64,000 nucleotides of DNA from Rhizosphaericola mali (GTDB lineage: Bacteria; Bacteroidota; Bacteroidia; Chitinophagales; Chitinophagaceae). Below the pieces are notes generated by a model. That model saw nothing but the letters and a program-made list of their open reading frames with translations, was not told where the DNA came from and searched no databases. Positions 10,126 to 18,667 of the stretch are shown one piece after another. Each line of letters begins with the position of its first letter. Positions within the stretch are counted from its first letter, which is position 1. The position numbers were made by a program, and so were the translations under genes. The DNA lies in assembly GCF_004337365.2 (NCBI RefSeq), contig NZ_CP044016.1, positions 2,790,001-2,854,000 on the forward strand. Direction: 5' to 3'.

Positions 10126-11421
10126 TTATTCTTCTTCAGGATATTTATCTGTAAAATTAATACTTTTCTTAGTTGGTAAAAATATAGTTCTCAAGTAAGA
10201 ATTATTTGTAAATAGACTAGTCATCCAGTTCAAGAAAATAACTCGTCTGTTTCTCATTTTATAAATCAACATAATATGTACCAACATCCAAGTGACCCAA
10301 GCAAAAGGACCTTTGAAACTAAAACTTGGCATATCTACAACAGCTTTCCATTTACCTACAGTAGCCATTGTACCTGGACTTTTGTATACAAATTTCTTAG
10401 GCGTTCTACCATCTGCAATTGCTTTTAATACTTCAGCCAAATTATCACCTTGTTTATTTGCGACGTTTGCTAATTGGGCATAACCTCTTGGATTCGCATC
10501 TGTAATCATTGAAGAAATATCTCCAATTGCATATACACCATCCAAACCAGTTACCGCATGATATTCATCCACGGTGATTCTAGCACCACGACCAATTACT
10601 TCTTTTGGAATACCGGCAGGAACATTACCAATCACACCCGCTGCCCATATCAATGTATTTGTGATAATCGTACTACCATCTTTAAAAGATACGGTATGAC
10701 CATCATAATCTGTTACCAATTTTTCAGTCAAAACTTCGACACCCAAATCTTCCAAATATTTTCTAGAAAATTTACGTGCAGTTTCGCTCATTGGTGCTAA
10801 TGTGAATGGCGTACCTTCAATCAATGAAATTTTGATATTGGAGAAATCATAATCAGGATAATCTTTGGGCAAAACATTGTTTTTCAATTCAGCCAAGGCT
10901 CCCGCTGTCTCAACACCTGTAGGACCACCACCAACTATAACAATATTTTGATACGCTTCTTTATTCTCTGGCTTTACACTATACACCTCTTCTAAGTTCA
11001 ACAAGATTTTATTTCTCAATGCAATTGCTTGCGTTGTACTTTTCATGGTGTAAGAATTCTTAGCGACATTCTCGTTGCCAAAATAATTATTAGAACAACC
11101 AGTTGCTACGACTAAATAGTCGTAAGGGATTTCCAATTCTCCTAAAGATACCACTTTGGCCGCGGTATCAATATTTTTTACTTTGCCTAAACGGAAATGG
11201 AAATTTTGCTTATCAGGGAAAAGTTTTCTTACTGGAGTAGAGATTGTAGTTGGTTCTAAACGACCAGAAGCAACTTGATAAAATAAAGGTTGAAACTGAT
11301 GATAATTGTGTGAATCAATTAATGTAATATCAAAATTAGTGTTAATCAGCCTTTTGGTTAATTGCACTCCAGCAAAACCGGCTCCAATGATTACAACTTT
11401 TTTCCCTGTTTGATTGCTCAT
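10126..11421 (-). CDS. ndh: Type II NADH dehydrogenase (NDH-2)
   Basis: A peripheral membrane flavoprotein that passes electrons from NADH to quinone without pumping protons. FAD-binding Rossmann motif GAGFAGVQL is at residues 12-20, the NAD-binding motif VGGGPTGVETAGALAEL at ~163-179, and the second FAD signature DGVYAIGDIS at ~290. The C-terminal ~60 residues (WVTWMLVHIMLIYKMRNRR) are hydrophobic and amphipathic, as expected for membrane attachment. 431 residues is normal. It is monocistronic. A near-perfect inverted repeat lies 40-62 bases upstream and may be an operator. Confidence 0.9.
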   Translation of the reverse strand: MSNQTGKKVVIIGAGFAGVQLTKRLINTNFDITLIDSHNYHQFQPLFYQVASGRLEPTTISTPVRKLFPDKQNFHFRLGKVKNIDTAAKVVSLGELEIPYDYLVVATGCSNNYFGNENVAKNSYTMKSTTQAIALRNKILLNLEEVYSVKPENKEAYQNIVIVGGGPTGVETAGALAELKNNVLPKDYPDYDFSNIKISLIEGTPFTLAPMSETARKFSRKYLEDLGVEVLTEKLVTDYDGHTVSFKDGSTIITNTLIWAAGVIGNVPAGIPKEVIGRGARITVDEYHAVTGLDGVYAIGDISSMITDANPRGYAQLANVANKQGDNLAEVLKAIADGRTPKKFVYKSPGTMATVGKWKAVVDMPSFSFKGPFAWVTWMLVHIMLIYKMRNRRVIFLNWMTSLFTNNSYLRTIFLPTKKSINFTDKYPEEE

Positions 11422-11460
11422 ATTTTTAAATTTTCATTTGTCAATATTCATAAAAGCAAG

Positions 11461-11483
11461 CCTTAGAATAATTAATTCTTAGG
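11461..11483. promoter_or_regulatory. Inverted repeat upstream of ndh, candidate operator
   Basis: CCTTAGAAT, a 5-base spacer, then ATTCTTAGG: 9-base arms with one mismatch, 40-62 bases upstream of the ndh start. No regulator is named by the sequence. Confidence 0.35.
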
Positions 11484-11546
11484 CATACCTTACCTAAAAA
11501 TTTTGGCGCAAGTTACTAATATTCTAAACAATGTTAAAAGAAATTA

Positions 11547-12224
11547 CTATTTACTTAAATTAAAATAATTCTCTTCTATTTTTTTGTCTCCATCCAAAAG
11601 CAAATATTTATATCTGCCAAATTTTAAAAAACTACTTTTATCTAATACGACTACTTTATCCGTAAAATGTTTAATAGTGAATATCGGAGCGTTGTCGTCG
11701 TTGCTCCAAATTTCCATGGAATATCGGTAGATATCATCAGAAGGTAAAGTAATCAATATGTTTCCAAAGTTATTGATTGCAACCGACAATGGCTTCACAT
11801 AATTATTATTTTTATTGCTATTCGTAAGTGTCGGTGTGGTAAACCCTTTTGCCGTATCTACTGTATTGGCGATTATTTTTTGCGCTAGCGCTGGTTGTTT
11901 TGATACCGTAAAATAATAAGAACCGCCATTTAGCATATAAAAAATGCGGTAAAATACTCTCCCTGGAGGCGCTGTCTTATCTGTAAATCCATTAGAAGGC
12001 AGCTCTGGGGCTGGCGTAGAAAATACCGTACGAAAACCATTTATGCTATCAGAGGATCGTTGTATATTTAACTGAATACAATCATCCCCAAAATTATTGA
12101 CCCAACTAATCAGATTAGAATTGTGTGGACCTTGTGTCACATAAAATTCTGGAAGTGGTTTTTGTTGTCCGAAAACGCCAATATATATTAAGGAAAGAAA
12201 AACTGTAACTAAAAACTTATTCAT
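11547..12224 (-). CDS. Secreted protein with fibronectin-III-like domain, unknown function
   Basis: Not recognised as a named family. An N-terminal signal peptide ends near GVFGQQ. Residues ~25-115 read like one fibronectin type III domain (ISWVNNFGDD, FTDKTAPPGRVFYRIFYM), and a second beta-rich region follows an Asn/Thr-rich linker (~125-145). The start is chosen at ATG 12224, which makes MNKFLVTVF the signal peptide; another ATG four codons upstream (12236) is possible. A TATATTTG promoter element lies 14-21 bases upstream of the longer start. Probably an exported envelope protein (inference). Confidence 0.6.
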   Translation of the reverse strand: MNKFLVTVFLSLIYIGVFGQQKPLPEFYVTQGPHNSNLISWVNNFGDDCIQLNIQRSSDSINGFRTVFSTPAPELPSNGFTDKTAPPGRVFYRIFYMLNGGSYYFTVSKQPALAQKIIANTVDTAKGFTTPTLTNSNKNNNYVKPLSVAINNFGNILITLPSDDIYRYSMEIWSNDDNAPIFTIKHFTDKVVVLDKSSFLKFGRYKYLLLDGDKKIEENYFNLSK

Positions 12225-12249
12225 ATAATCATTCAAACTTCTGGATAGA

Positions 12250-12257
12250 CAAATATA
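12250..12257 (-). promoter_or_regulatory. -7 promoter element (TATATTTG)
   Basis: Exact match to the Bacteroidota TAnnTTTG consensus, upstream of the FN3-like secreted protein; no good -33 TTG was found at 17-23 bases. Confidence 0.45.
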
Positions 12258-12293
12258 AGCACTTACAAGGCGTTTTTGCGCAGTAATAGGTGT

Positions 12294-13184
12294 TTAAAAT
12301 TTTAAAACATCTTTTGATAAAGAATTGTTGCCTTGTAAACCGCCCGTATGAATAAATAGAATCTTAGATCCATTACTAAATTGTTTCTTTAGACAATAGG
12401 TAAAAAGTGCATAAAATGCTTTACCTGTATAGACAAAATCCAATGGCAATTGAAAGTCTTCATATATTTTATTGATAAAAGCCAATAACTCAGGCGTTTT
12501 CTTGGCATAACCGCCAAAATGAAATTCATTTTCAATGACTAAGTTTTGTGATTTATTTTGATGAAGCATGGATGCTAACTCATCATTGATTGAGTAATTA
12601 TTTTTCAAAACATTAACAGCATGTACTTTTCCCAAACTTGGACTACCATTAACGATACCTGCAACGGTCGTACCTGTTCCCATAGCCAAAAAAATATCTG
12701 TATAACTTTCGTTTTGAGGTAAAAATTGCCAAATATCTTGCGCTCCTTTAGCGCCAATCGAACCAAATCCCCCCTCTGGAACCCAATAATATTCTGGAAA
12801 AGCGTCGACAATTTCTTCTTTATTTTGGTAATTTTCTCTAGAGACAAACTGAAACTGCATACCATCTTTCTCCGCTTGCAATAGTGTAGGACTGTATTTT
12901 TTCGGTTTTTCTCCTCGGATACATCCCACAGTTGTGATACCCAACTCCTTACCCGCACGCGCAGTTGCAGCAATATGGTTACTATATGCTCCTCCAAAAG
13001 TTGCGAATACATTCTTATTAGATAAAAAATATTCGGATAAAAAATATTTCAATTTGAACCATTTATTTCCACTAATCAACGGATCCAATTTATCTAAGCG
13101 CAACACATCTATTTCATATCCATCTATTACAATAGATTGTATATCAACCTTTCCCCATTGTAAATATTTCAATAATTCATCCAT
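12294..13184 (-). CDS. PLP-dependent ACC deaminase / D-cysteine desulfhydrase family enzyme
   Basis: A fold-type II PLP enzyme. SGNKWFKLKYFL holds the likely Schiff-base lysine K41 (K51 in ACC deaminase), and FGGAYSNHIAATARAGKELG is the family phosphate/substrate-binding stretch. A Gly-rich MGTGTTVAGIVNG follows at ~168-180. At 296 residues it is slightly short for the family (~330). Sequence alone does not separate 1-aminocyclopropane-1-carboxylate deaminase from D-cysteine desulfhydrase; most Bacteroidota members are annotated as the general family. It is divergent from the nucleotidyltransferase with about 70 bases between starts. Confidence 0.85.
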   Translation of the reverse strand: MDELLKYLQWGKVDIQSIVIDGYEIDVLRLDKLDPLISGNKWFKLKYFLSEYFLSNKNVFATFGGAYSNHIAATARAGKELGITTVGCIRGEKPKKYSPTLLQAEKDGMQFQFVSRENYQNKEEIVDAFPEYYWVPEGGFGSIGAKGAQDIWQFLPQNESYTDIFLAMGTGTTVAGIVNGSPSLGKVHAVNVLKNNYSINDELASMLHQNKSQNLVIENEFHFGGYAKKTPELLAFINKIYEDFQLPLDFVYTGKAFYALFTYCLKKQFSNGSKILFIHTGGLQGNNSLSKDVLKF

Positions 13185-13252
13185 TCCAAAAATTTTATTG
13201 GTGACCTAAGCATTATAATTTAGTTTCGCAGCGTTTAAAACGGAGTTAATTT

Positions 13253-14158
13253 ATGCAACAACCCACATTGGTTATATTGGCAGCCGGTATGGCGAGCCGA
13301 TACGGAAGTCTGAAACAAATACAAACTTTCGGGCCTTCTGGTGAAACAATTATGGATTATGCGATATATGATGCGATTCAAGCTGGATTTAAAAAAGTCA
13401 TATTTATAATTCGTCACTCGTTTGAAAAAGAATTTAAAGAAGTTTTCGCCGACAAATTAAAGGATAAAATTGAAATAGGTTTTGTTTTTCAAGAAATGGA
13501 TGCTTTTTTGGAAGGTCGTGTCCTGCCAGCAGATAGGGTAAAACCCTTTGGAACTGGGCATGCCATTCTTTGTTGCCGTGGTCAGATTGATGGTCCATTT
13601 GCTGTAATAAATGCAGATGATTTTTACGGTAGAGATTCCTTTATCAAAGGTTATAATTTTTTGACGAATAAAGTATCTGAAACGCAATATGCTTCTATCG
13701 CATACAATTTAGTGAATACTTTGAGTGAAAATGGCTATGTTAGCAGAGGCGAAATAGAAACAGATGATGCCAATCACATCAAAAGTATCACGGAAAGAGT
13801 CAAAATATACAAACAAGAGGATGGTCAGATTGTATATGAATTGAACGGCGCCGTCATTCCACTATCTGAAGATACGAAAGTGAGTATGAACTTTTTTTGC
13901 TTTGATGCCAATTTTATTGAGCTTTGTTACCAACAATTTCAATCCTTTTTGGATAATCGTTTGCAAGATATTTCAGCAGAATTTTTTATGCCGCAGGTTG
14001 CGGATTATTACATCAAATCTAAAATGGGTAATATTGAAGTCATCCCAACAACTTCCAAATGGTTTGGCGTAACATATAAAGAAGATGCTCCGATCGTAAA
14101 AGCGAATATAGACACCCTAATTGCCAATGGTACTTATCCAGACAATCTTTGGAAATAA
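13253..14158 (+). CDS. Sugar-phosphate nucleotidyltransferase (NTP_transferase)
   Basis: The N-terminal ILAAGMASRYGSLKQ is the GT-A-like nucleotide-binding motif of sugar-1-phosphate nucleotidyltransferases, followed by NADDFYG, the metal-binding Asp region. It would transfer an NMP to a sugar phosphate; sugar and nucleotide are not determined. In many Bacteroidota a similar gene is paired with a sugar kinase of the phosphotransferase family, but none is adjacent here. A likely promoter (TTG, 20 bases, TAGTTTCG) lies upstream with one mismatch to TAnnTTTG. A 16-bp perfect terminator stem follows. Confidence 0.82.
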   Translation: MQQPTLVILAAGMASRYGSLKQIQTFGPSGETIMDYAIYDAIQAGFKKVIFIIRHSFEKEFKEVFADKLKDKIEIGFVFQEMDAFLEGRVLPADRVKPFGTGHAILCCRGQIDGPFAVINADDFYGRDSFIKGYNFLTNKVSETQYASIAYNLVNTLSENGYVSRGEIETDDANHIKSITERVKIYKQEDGQIVYELNGAVIPLSEDTKVSMNFFCFDANFIELCYQQFQSFLDNRLQDISAEFFMPQVADYYIKSKMGNIEVIPTTSKWFGVTYKEDAPIVKANIDTLIANGTYPDNLWK

Positions 14159-14176
14159 GTATTTATTCAAATAATT

Positions 14177-14211
14177 AAAAATCCCTTTCGTCTTTGACGA
14201 AAGGGATTTTT
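14177..14211 (+). terminator. Intrinsic terminator after nucleotidyltransferase
   Basis: A 16-bp perfect stem around a TTT loop (AATCCCTTTCGTC and its complement), ending in a T tract. Confidence 0.88.
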
Positions 14212-14291
14212 CTTTTAGTTCAAGTGTCAACATCTTCCTAATATTTGCGATAATATTTGTTTATGTTCTGTAATTTTTAGTAATTTATGCT

Positions 14292-14537
14292 ATGGAAAAA
14301 AGAAGTTCAAACGTTTTAAACGTGCTAATAATATTTGTAGTTGCCATTGCAGCCGGGGTGCTGTATAAAAGGTATCAAAATAAAAAAATTACAGATGCCA
14401 TGGTAACTCCCCCCATCCAAAACAGTTATAATATCCAGTCCGACACAACCATACAAAACGAAAAAAATCAGGAATTTAATCACAATTTGGATATTGGAGG
14501 TCAAAATGTCAATTTATCTGTGGATACAACAAAATAA
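14292..14537 (+). CDS. Small single-span membrane protein, unknown function
   Basis: 81 residues, family not recognised. One hydrophobic segment (~9-24, VLIIFVVAIAAGVLY) is followed by KRYQNKK and a Gln/Asn/Thr-rich soluble tail. Topology N-in, C-out in the periplasm is likely by the positive-inside rule only if the basic stretch is cytosolic; this is uncertain. Two TAATATTTG sequences lie upstream. Its stop codon abuts the stop codon of the porin on the other strand with no base between. Confidence 0.5.
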   Translation: MEKRSSNVLNVLIIFVVAIAAGVLYKRYQNKKITDAMVTPPIQNSYNIQSDTTIQNEKNQEFNHNLDIGGQNVNLSVDTTK

Positions 14538-15941
14538 TTAAAATATCCACCATTCAGATCTTACACCGAAATAAATACCCCAAGATTTTACCCCACTTTG
14601 CTGTAAATAAGCAGAATACAAATTGTTGGATGCAAACTTGTTATATTTTGCGAAAGAACATATTAGACGAATGTGTGGTCTCGCCCAAGGACTGCGTTCT
14701 GCAGTAGGAACAATAGTTGGAGCCAATATAAATTTCCACATTGTTGCATCTGGATTTTGTCCATCTTTGCGTATTGCATAATGTATTTCTCCTAGTAAAT
14801 GAAACCAATCAGTTACATAAAAAATATTTCTCGTACCGATAACAAAGTCCATCTTTCTATTAAAAATACTCCTACCATACAAATCGGTAGATTTATTTAA
14901 TGAATCTCCGCCACCCTTACTTTTTGTAAAAACGATATAAGGATTCGTCGTAAAATGCCTATTAAAATTAAACAACGCATGCTCTACAATTGCTAATGAA
15001 TAAGCTCCATTATAAGTTTTAGTTACAAAATCTGGCGCACCGTAGGTATTATACGTCTGCGTATTACCATTGTCACCGCCATTGGCAATACCTGTACCAT
15101 ATCTCACTGCAAATTGATTGAAAGAACCAGGCATTTTTGTTTTTACGATAGAGGACAATTTCGCGCCTATAACAAACCCCTTGTCTGCCTTATATTGTGG
15201 TGTAACATTTTTTGCCGCCTCTTCTAATTGATGATATTCGCCTAATAGTTTTAAAGTATGCCGATCGGCAATATTAAAGCTTTGTTCCCCGATCATGACA
15301 ACTCTCTGTCGATAAGCAATGCCACCTCCACCAGAAATAATATTGACGTAAGAATATGGCGTTGCGTAATTTTTGGACGTATCAATGGCCGATGGAAATA
15401 TCATCGTAAAAGAGGTCTTATTATATTTTACTCCAAATCCTTCTGCACTATGATCATCGAAATAAAAATAATCTGCTATATGTATATCGTCATAGCGCAT
15501 ATACCTCGCTCCTGCCCAAGCACTCCATTTGCTACCCATAATATTACGAGCTTCTACAAATGCCTCAGGTAAGGCAACCGTCAATCCTCCATTTACACTA
15601 CCCGAATTAACATTTCCCAAAAAAGTTCCATTGGTAGAATAAAATGCCAATCTTGCTTGAAATTGAATAGCTGTACTATCCTTATTAGCATGTACGGGCA
15701 TAAAATTAAATGCTGGCAAAAGGTCAATATAATCGCCTTGTTCTAACCTACTTCCGAGCGATCCTTGTCCCAATAAGTTTAGCTGCCTTCCAGTATGGCC
15801 CACGATTCCTGGGGAATAACCAGCACCTAATCTACCAGTTGTTCCAAACGTGAAATTCTTATTTGCAATGATAATTTGAGCAAACAAAGCCCTACCAGAA
15901 AACAGCGTTACTATAAGCAATACAGTAACAGCTGCTTTCAT
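14538..15941 (-). CDS. Maltoporin-like carbohydrate porin
   Basis: A predicted outer-membrane barrel of the LamB/carbohydrate porin family. Signal peptide 1-22 (ending LFAQ). The diagnostic stretch is WAGARYMRYDDIHIADYFYFDD, given here in two parts: WAGARYMRYDDIH at ~140 then IADYFYFDD; it aligns with [21 protein letters not shown] of LamB. Beta-strand alternation and a terminal aromatic (WWIF) fit a barrel inserted by BAM. It lies 54 bases downstream of the sugar MFS transporter on the same strand, so outer- and inner-membrane sugar uptake are probably co-expressed. Confidence 0.8.
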   Translation of the reverse strand: MKAAVTVLLIVTLFSGRALFAQIIIANKNFTFGTTGRLGAGYSPGIVGHTGRQLNLLGQGSLGSRLEQGDYIDLLPAFNFMPVHANKDSTAIQFQARLAFYSTNGTFLGNVNSGSVNGGLTVALPEAFVEARNIMGSKWSAWAGARYMRYDDIHIADYFYFDDHSAEGFGVKYNKTSFTMIFPSAIDTSKNYATPYSYVNIISGGGGIAYRQRVVMIGEQSFNIADRHTLKLLGEYHQLEEAAKNVTPQYKADKGFVIGAKLSSIVKTKMPGSFNQFAVRYGTGIANGGDNGNTQTYNTYGAPDFVTKTYNGAYSLAIVEHALFNFNRHFTTNPYIVFTKSKGGGDSLNKSTDLYGRSIFNRKMDFVIGTRNIFYVTDWFHLLGEIHYAIRKDGQNPDATMWKFILAPTIVPTAERSPWARPHIRLICSFAKYNKFASNNLYSAYLQQSGVKSWGIYFGVRSEWWIF

Positions 15942-15995
15942 AAATTTTCTAATAGCGATGAATTATTTGGTTAAATAAAATCTGAGTATGTTCTT

Positions 15996-17225
15996 TTACC
16001 TTTTAGGATTATAGAATTTGATACCATAAAGAAACACGATGAAATAGCAGATAATTGGTAGGTAATAAGCGTGCGCCACATTATGATTGGCCACCAAACC
16101 CATTAATATTGGGAAAAATGCACCACCAGCAACGCCCATGGAAATAAAGGAAGATGCTTGTTGTGTTTTTTCTCCCATATCTTTTATCCCCAAACTAAAA
16201 ATCGTAGGGTACATAATACTAAAGAAGAAATTAATCATAAACAAACACACATAAGACACCATACCCCAACCTTGTGCAACGATCAAACACATAATAATAT
16301 TCAATACAGCAAAAAGAGCTAGCAATTTATTCGGAGCAATATATTTCATTAAAAAAGTCCCAGCAAAACGACCAATAGCCATACAAGCCATAAACAAGCT
16401 CATATAGGTTGCTGCTTTTTCATCAGAATAATGCATGATTTCATGTCCATAATTGATGAAAAAAGCCCAAGTACCACCTTGAGAAGCTATATTGAAAAAT
16501 TGGGTAAATACCGCCCAACTAAAGTGACGATGTTTAAATAATGGTTTGTTTTTTAACGTATCAATATTCTCTGAAGGATCATCGCTGTTTGAGGCATGAG
16601 GATCTTTTAATTCAGGTACTTTGATAAAGAAAAAAAGCACCAAGAATATAATAATAACAATAAAAATTCCAAAATATAATTCTTTTACAGAATCCAAATT
16701 CGTCGTAATTACACCAGGTTTGTCACTTCTCAATAAAAAATATGCACCCAATGATGGTCCAATAATAGTACCTACGGCATTAAACGACTGTGCCATGTTC
16801 AATCGACGATCACTGGATCGTTGATCGCCCAAAGCCGCCATGAATGGATGCGCAACAGTTTCCAATGTGGCCATACCGCAACCTAACAAAAACAAGGCAA
16901 ATCGGAAGAAGTTAAACGATTCAACATTTGCAGCCGGAATAAAACATAAAGTCCCTAAAGCAAATAAAAACAAGCCCAAGATGATCCCTTTCTTATATCC
17001 AAATTTTTTCATGAACATTCCAGCTGGGATACTCATGATTAAATAAGCTCCAAATACCGACATCTGAATCAACCCTGATTGAGACTTGCTCAATTTCAAT
17101 ACATTCTGAAAATGTTTATTCAAAACGTCGCTCATCGACAATGCCACACCCCATATTAAAAACAAGGAAACCACAAAACACAAAGTCAACAAAAATCTCT
17201 TTTCCGTAAATTTAATCTTGTCCAT
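15996..17225 (-). CDS. Sugar MFS transporter (FucP/glucose-galactose type)
   Basis: A 12-helix major facilitator of the fucose/glucose-galactose:H+ symporter family. Seen: SLFLIWGVALSMSDVLNKHF in TM1, the GAYLIMSIPAGMFMKKFGYKKG loop (here quoted in pieces: GAYLIMSIPAG, then KKFGYKKG), and AHPFMAALGDQRSSDRRLNMAQSF split at ~125-150, all typical of FucP relatives. The exact sugar is not determined. A perfect 14-bp palindrome TTTAAACGTTTAAA with the central CG usual for LacI-family operators lies 6-19 bases upstream of the ATG. Probably an operon with the downstream porin. Confidence 0.85.
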   Translation of the reverse strand: MDKIKFTEKRFLLTLCFVVSLFLIWGVALSMSDVLNKHFQNVLKLSKSQSGLIQMSVFGAYLIMSIPAGMFMKKFGYKKGIILGLFLFALGTLCFIPAANVESFNFFRFALFLLGCGMATLETVAHPFMAALGDQRSSDRRLNMAQSFNAVGTIIGPSLGAYFLLRSDKPGVITTNLDSVKELYFGIFIVIIIFLVLFFFIKVPELKDPHASNSDDPSENIDTLKNKPLFKHRHFSWAVFTQFFNIASQGGTWAFFINYGHEIMHYSDEKAATYMSLFMACMAIGRFAGTFLMKYIAPNKLLALFAVLNIIMCLIVAQGWGMVSYVCLFMINFFFSIMYPTIFSLGIKDMGEKTQQASSFISMGVAGGAFFPILMGLVANHNVAHAYYLPIICYFIVFLYGIKFYNPKR

Positions 17226-17230
17226 TTTTA

Positions 17231-17244
17231 TTTAAACGTTTAAA
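17231..17244. promoter_or_regulatory. 14-bp palindrome before sugar transporter, LacI-type operator candidate
   Basis: TTTAAACGTTTAAA is a perfect palindrome with central CG, between the predicted promoter region and the ATG of the transporter. LacI-family operators have this architecture; no LacI gene is in the window. Confidence 0.45.
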
Positions 17245-17401
17245 CAAACTAACAAATATTAGTAATTGCAAATAAAACGGAAAAAATCTAATAAATCATC
17301 TTTTCCTTCTCTTTTTTTGAAAATTTTAATTCCAAAAATGAACCAATCAAAATATAGTTTAGCTTTAGCACTTAGTTTATATTTTAATTTTCTTAACAGA
17401 C

Positions 17402-18634
17402 ATGGCATTAAATATTGTTTGGATTTTATTTTTCATAATTGCTTTTGTAATTGCTATTATTAAATTTCTAGTTTTAGGAGATACAGAGATTTTTCGGACA
17501 CTTACAGACGGCATATTTGATTCTGCAACAGTTTCTGTGATGGATGTCGGCCTGCCTTTAGCAGGTACGATGATTTTTTTCTTAGGATTAATGAATATTG
17601 CAGAAAAAGCAGGAGCCATCAACAAATTAGCAAGATTACTCAATCCATTTATGAAGCGCTTATTTCCACAAGTACCTGATAATCATCCAGCAATGGGCGA
17701 GATGGTCATGAATTTCAGTGCGAACATGTTGGGATTAGATAATGCAGCGACACCTTTTGGGCTTAAAGCAATGAAGAGTTTGCAAGATTTGAATCCAGAT
17801 AAAGAAACTGCAAGTAATTCGCAGATCATGTTTTTAGTCCTCCATACGAGTGGTTTGACGATTATTCCTTTATCGATTATATCTTACAGGATGGCTGCAG
17901 GTTCTAAAGATCCAGCAAGTGTGTTTCTTGCTTGTGTGATGGGGACGGTATGTACAACTGTTGCAGCAATAATTTTGGTTGGAATTAAACAAAAATTGAA
18001 ATGGGATAAGGTATTAATAGGCTGGTTATTAGGTATTATAATTGTGATCTCAAGTATACTTTTTTTCGTAGCACATCTATCAAATGAACAAAGAGATATT
18101 TTTACTAAAGTTGCTGGTAGTTTTATTTTGCTAACAATTATCGTAGGAATTATATTAGCTGGCGCGTATAAAAAAGTATCCGTTTTTGATGCATTTGTTG
18201 AAGGTGCCAAACAGGGTTTTGAAGTTATCATAAAAATCCTGCCTTATTTGGTGGGTATGTTAGTATCGATACGAGTCTTTAGAGATTGTGGAGCATTGGG
18301 ATATATTACAGACGGAATTGCTTGGTTAATCAAACAAACTGGAGTGAATAGTGATTTTGTACCTTCCTTACCTGTGGCAATTATGAAACCATTTAGTGGA
18401 AGTGGAGCACGTGGATTAATGATAGACATTATGAAAACCTATGGACCGGATAGTTTCTTAGGTAAATTAGCTTGTACATTTCAAGGTTCCGCAGATACGA
18501 CATTTTACATTATTGCATTGTATTTTGGAAGTGTTGGTATTAAAAAAGTACGTTATGCTGTTTGGGCTGGTATGGCAGCAGATATCATTGGTGTAATTGC
18601 CGCAATAATTATATCGTATATTATGTTCCATTAA
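17402..18634 (+). CDS. Fused SpmA-SpmB nucleoside-recognition (Gate) membrane protein
   Basis: Polytopic inner-membrane protein. The N-terminal half (to ~200) matches spore maturation protein A (MVMNFSANMLGLDNAATPFGLKAM split across ~100-125), and the C-terminal half matches SpmB (FVEGAKQGFEVIIKILPYLVGM, MKPFSGSGARGLMIDIM, GSADTTFYII). The two are separate genes in Firmicutes; fusion is common in Bacteroidota. Transport function is suspected for Gate-domain proteins but not established. The organism need not sporulate. Probably cotranscribed with the rhomboid gene 33 bases downstream. Confidence 0.85.
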   Translation: MALNIVWILFFIIAFVIAIIKFLVLGDTEIFRTLTDGIFDSATVSVMDVGLPLAGTMIFFLGLMNIAEKAGAINKLARLLNPFMKRLFPQVPDNHPAMGEMVMNFSANMLGLDNAATPFGLKAMKSLQDLNPDKETASNSQIMFLVLHTSGLTIIPLSIISYRMAAGSKDPASVFLACVMGTVCTTVAAIILVGIKQKLKWDKVLIGWLLGIIIVISSILFFVAHLSNEQRDIFTKVAGSFILLTIIVGIILAGAYKKVSVFDAFVEGAKQGFEVIIKILPYLVGMLVSIRVFRDCGALGYITDGIAWLIKQTGVNSDFVPSLPVAIMKPFSGSGARGLMIDIMKTYGPDSFLGKLACTFQGSADTTFYIIALYFGSVGIKKVRYAVWAGMAADIIGVIAAIIISYIMFH

Positions 18635-18667
18635 AAAATCCAACTTACCAAAACTAAAAATATTTTT

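Noticed and set aside
17402-18634. Evidence for sporulation (SpmA/SpmB)
   Set aside because: Fused Gate-domain proteins are widespread in non-sporulating Bacteroidota, and no other sporulation gene is present.
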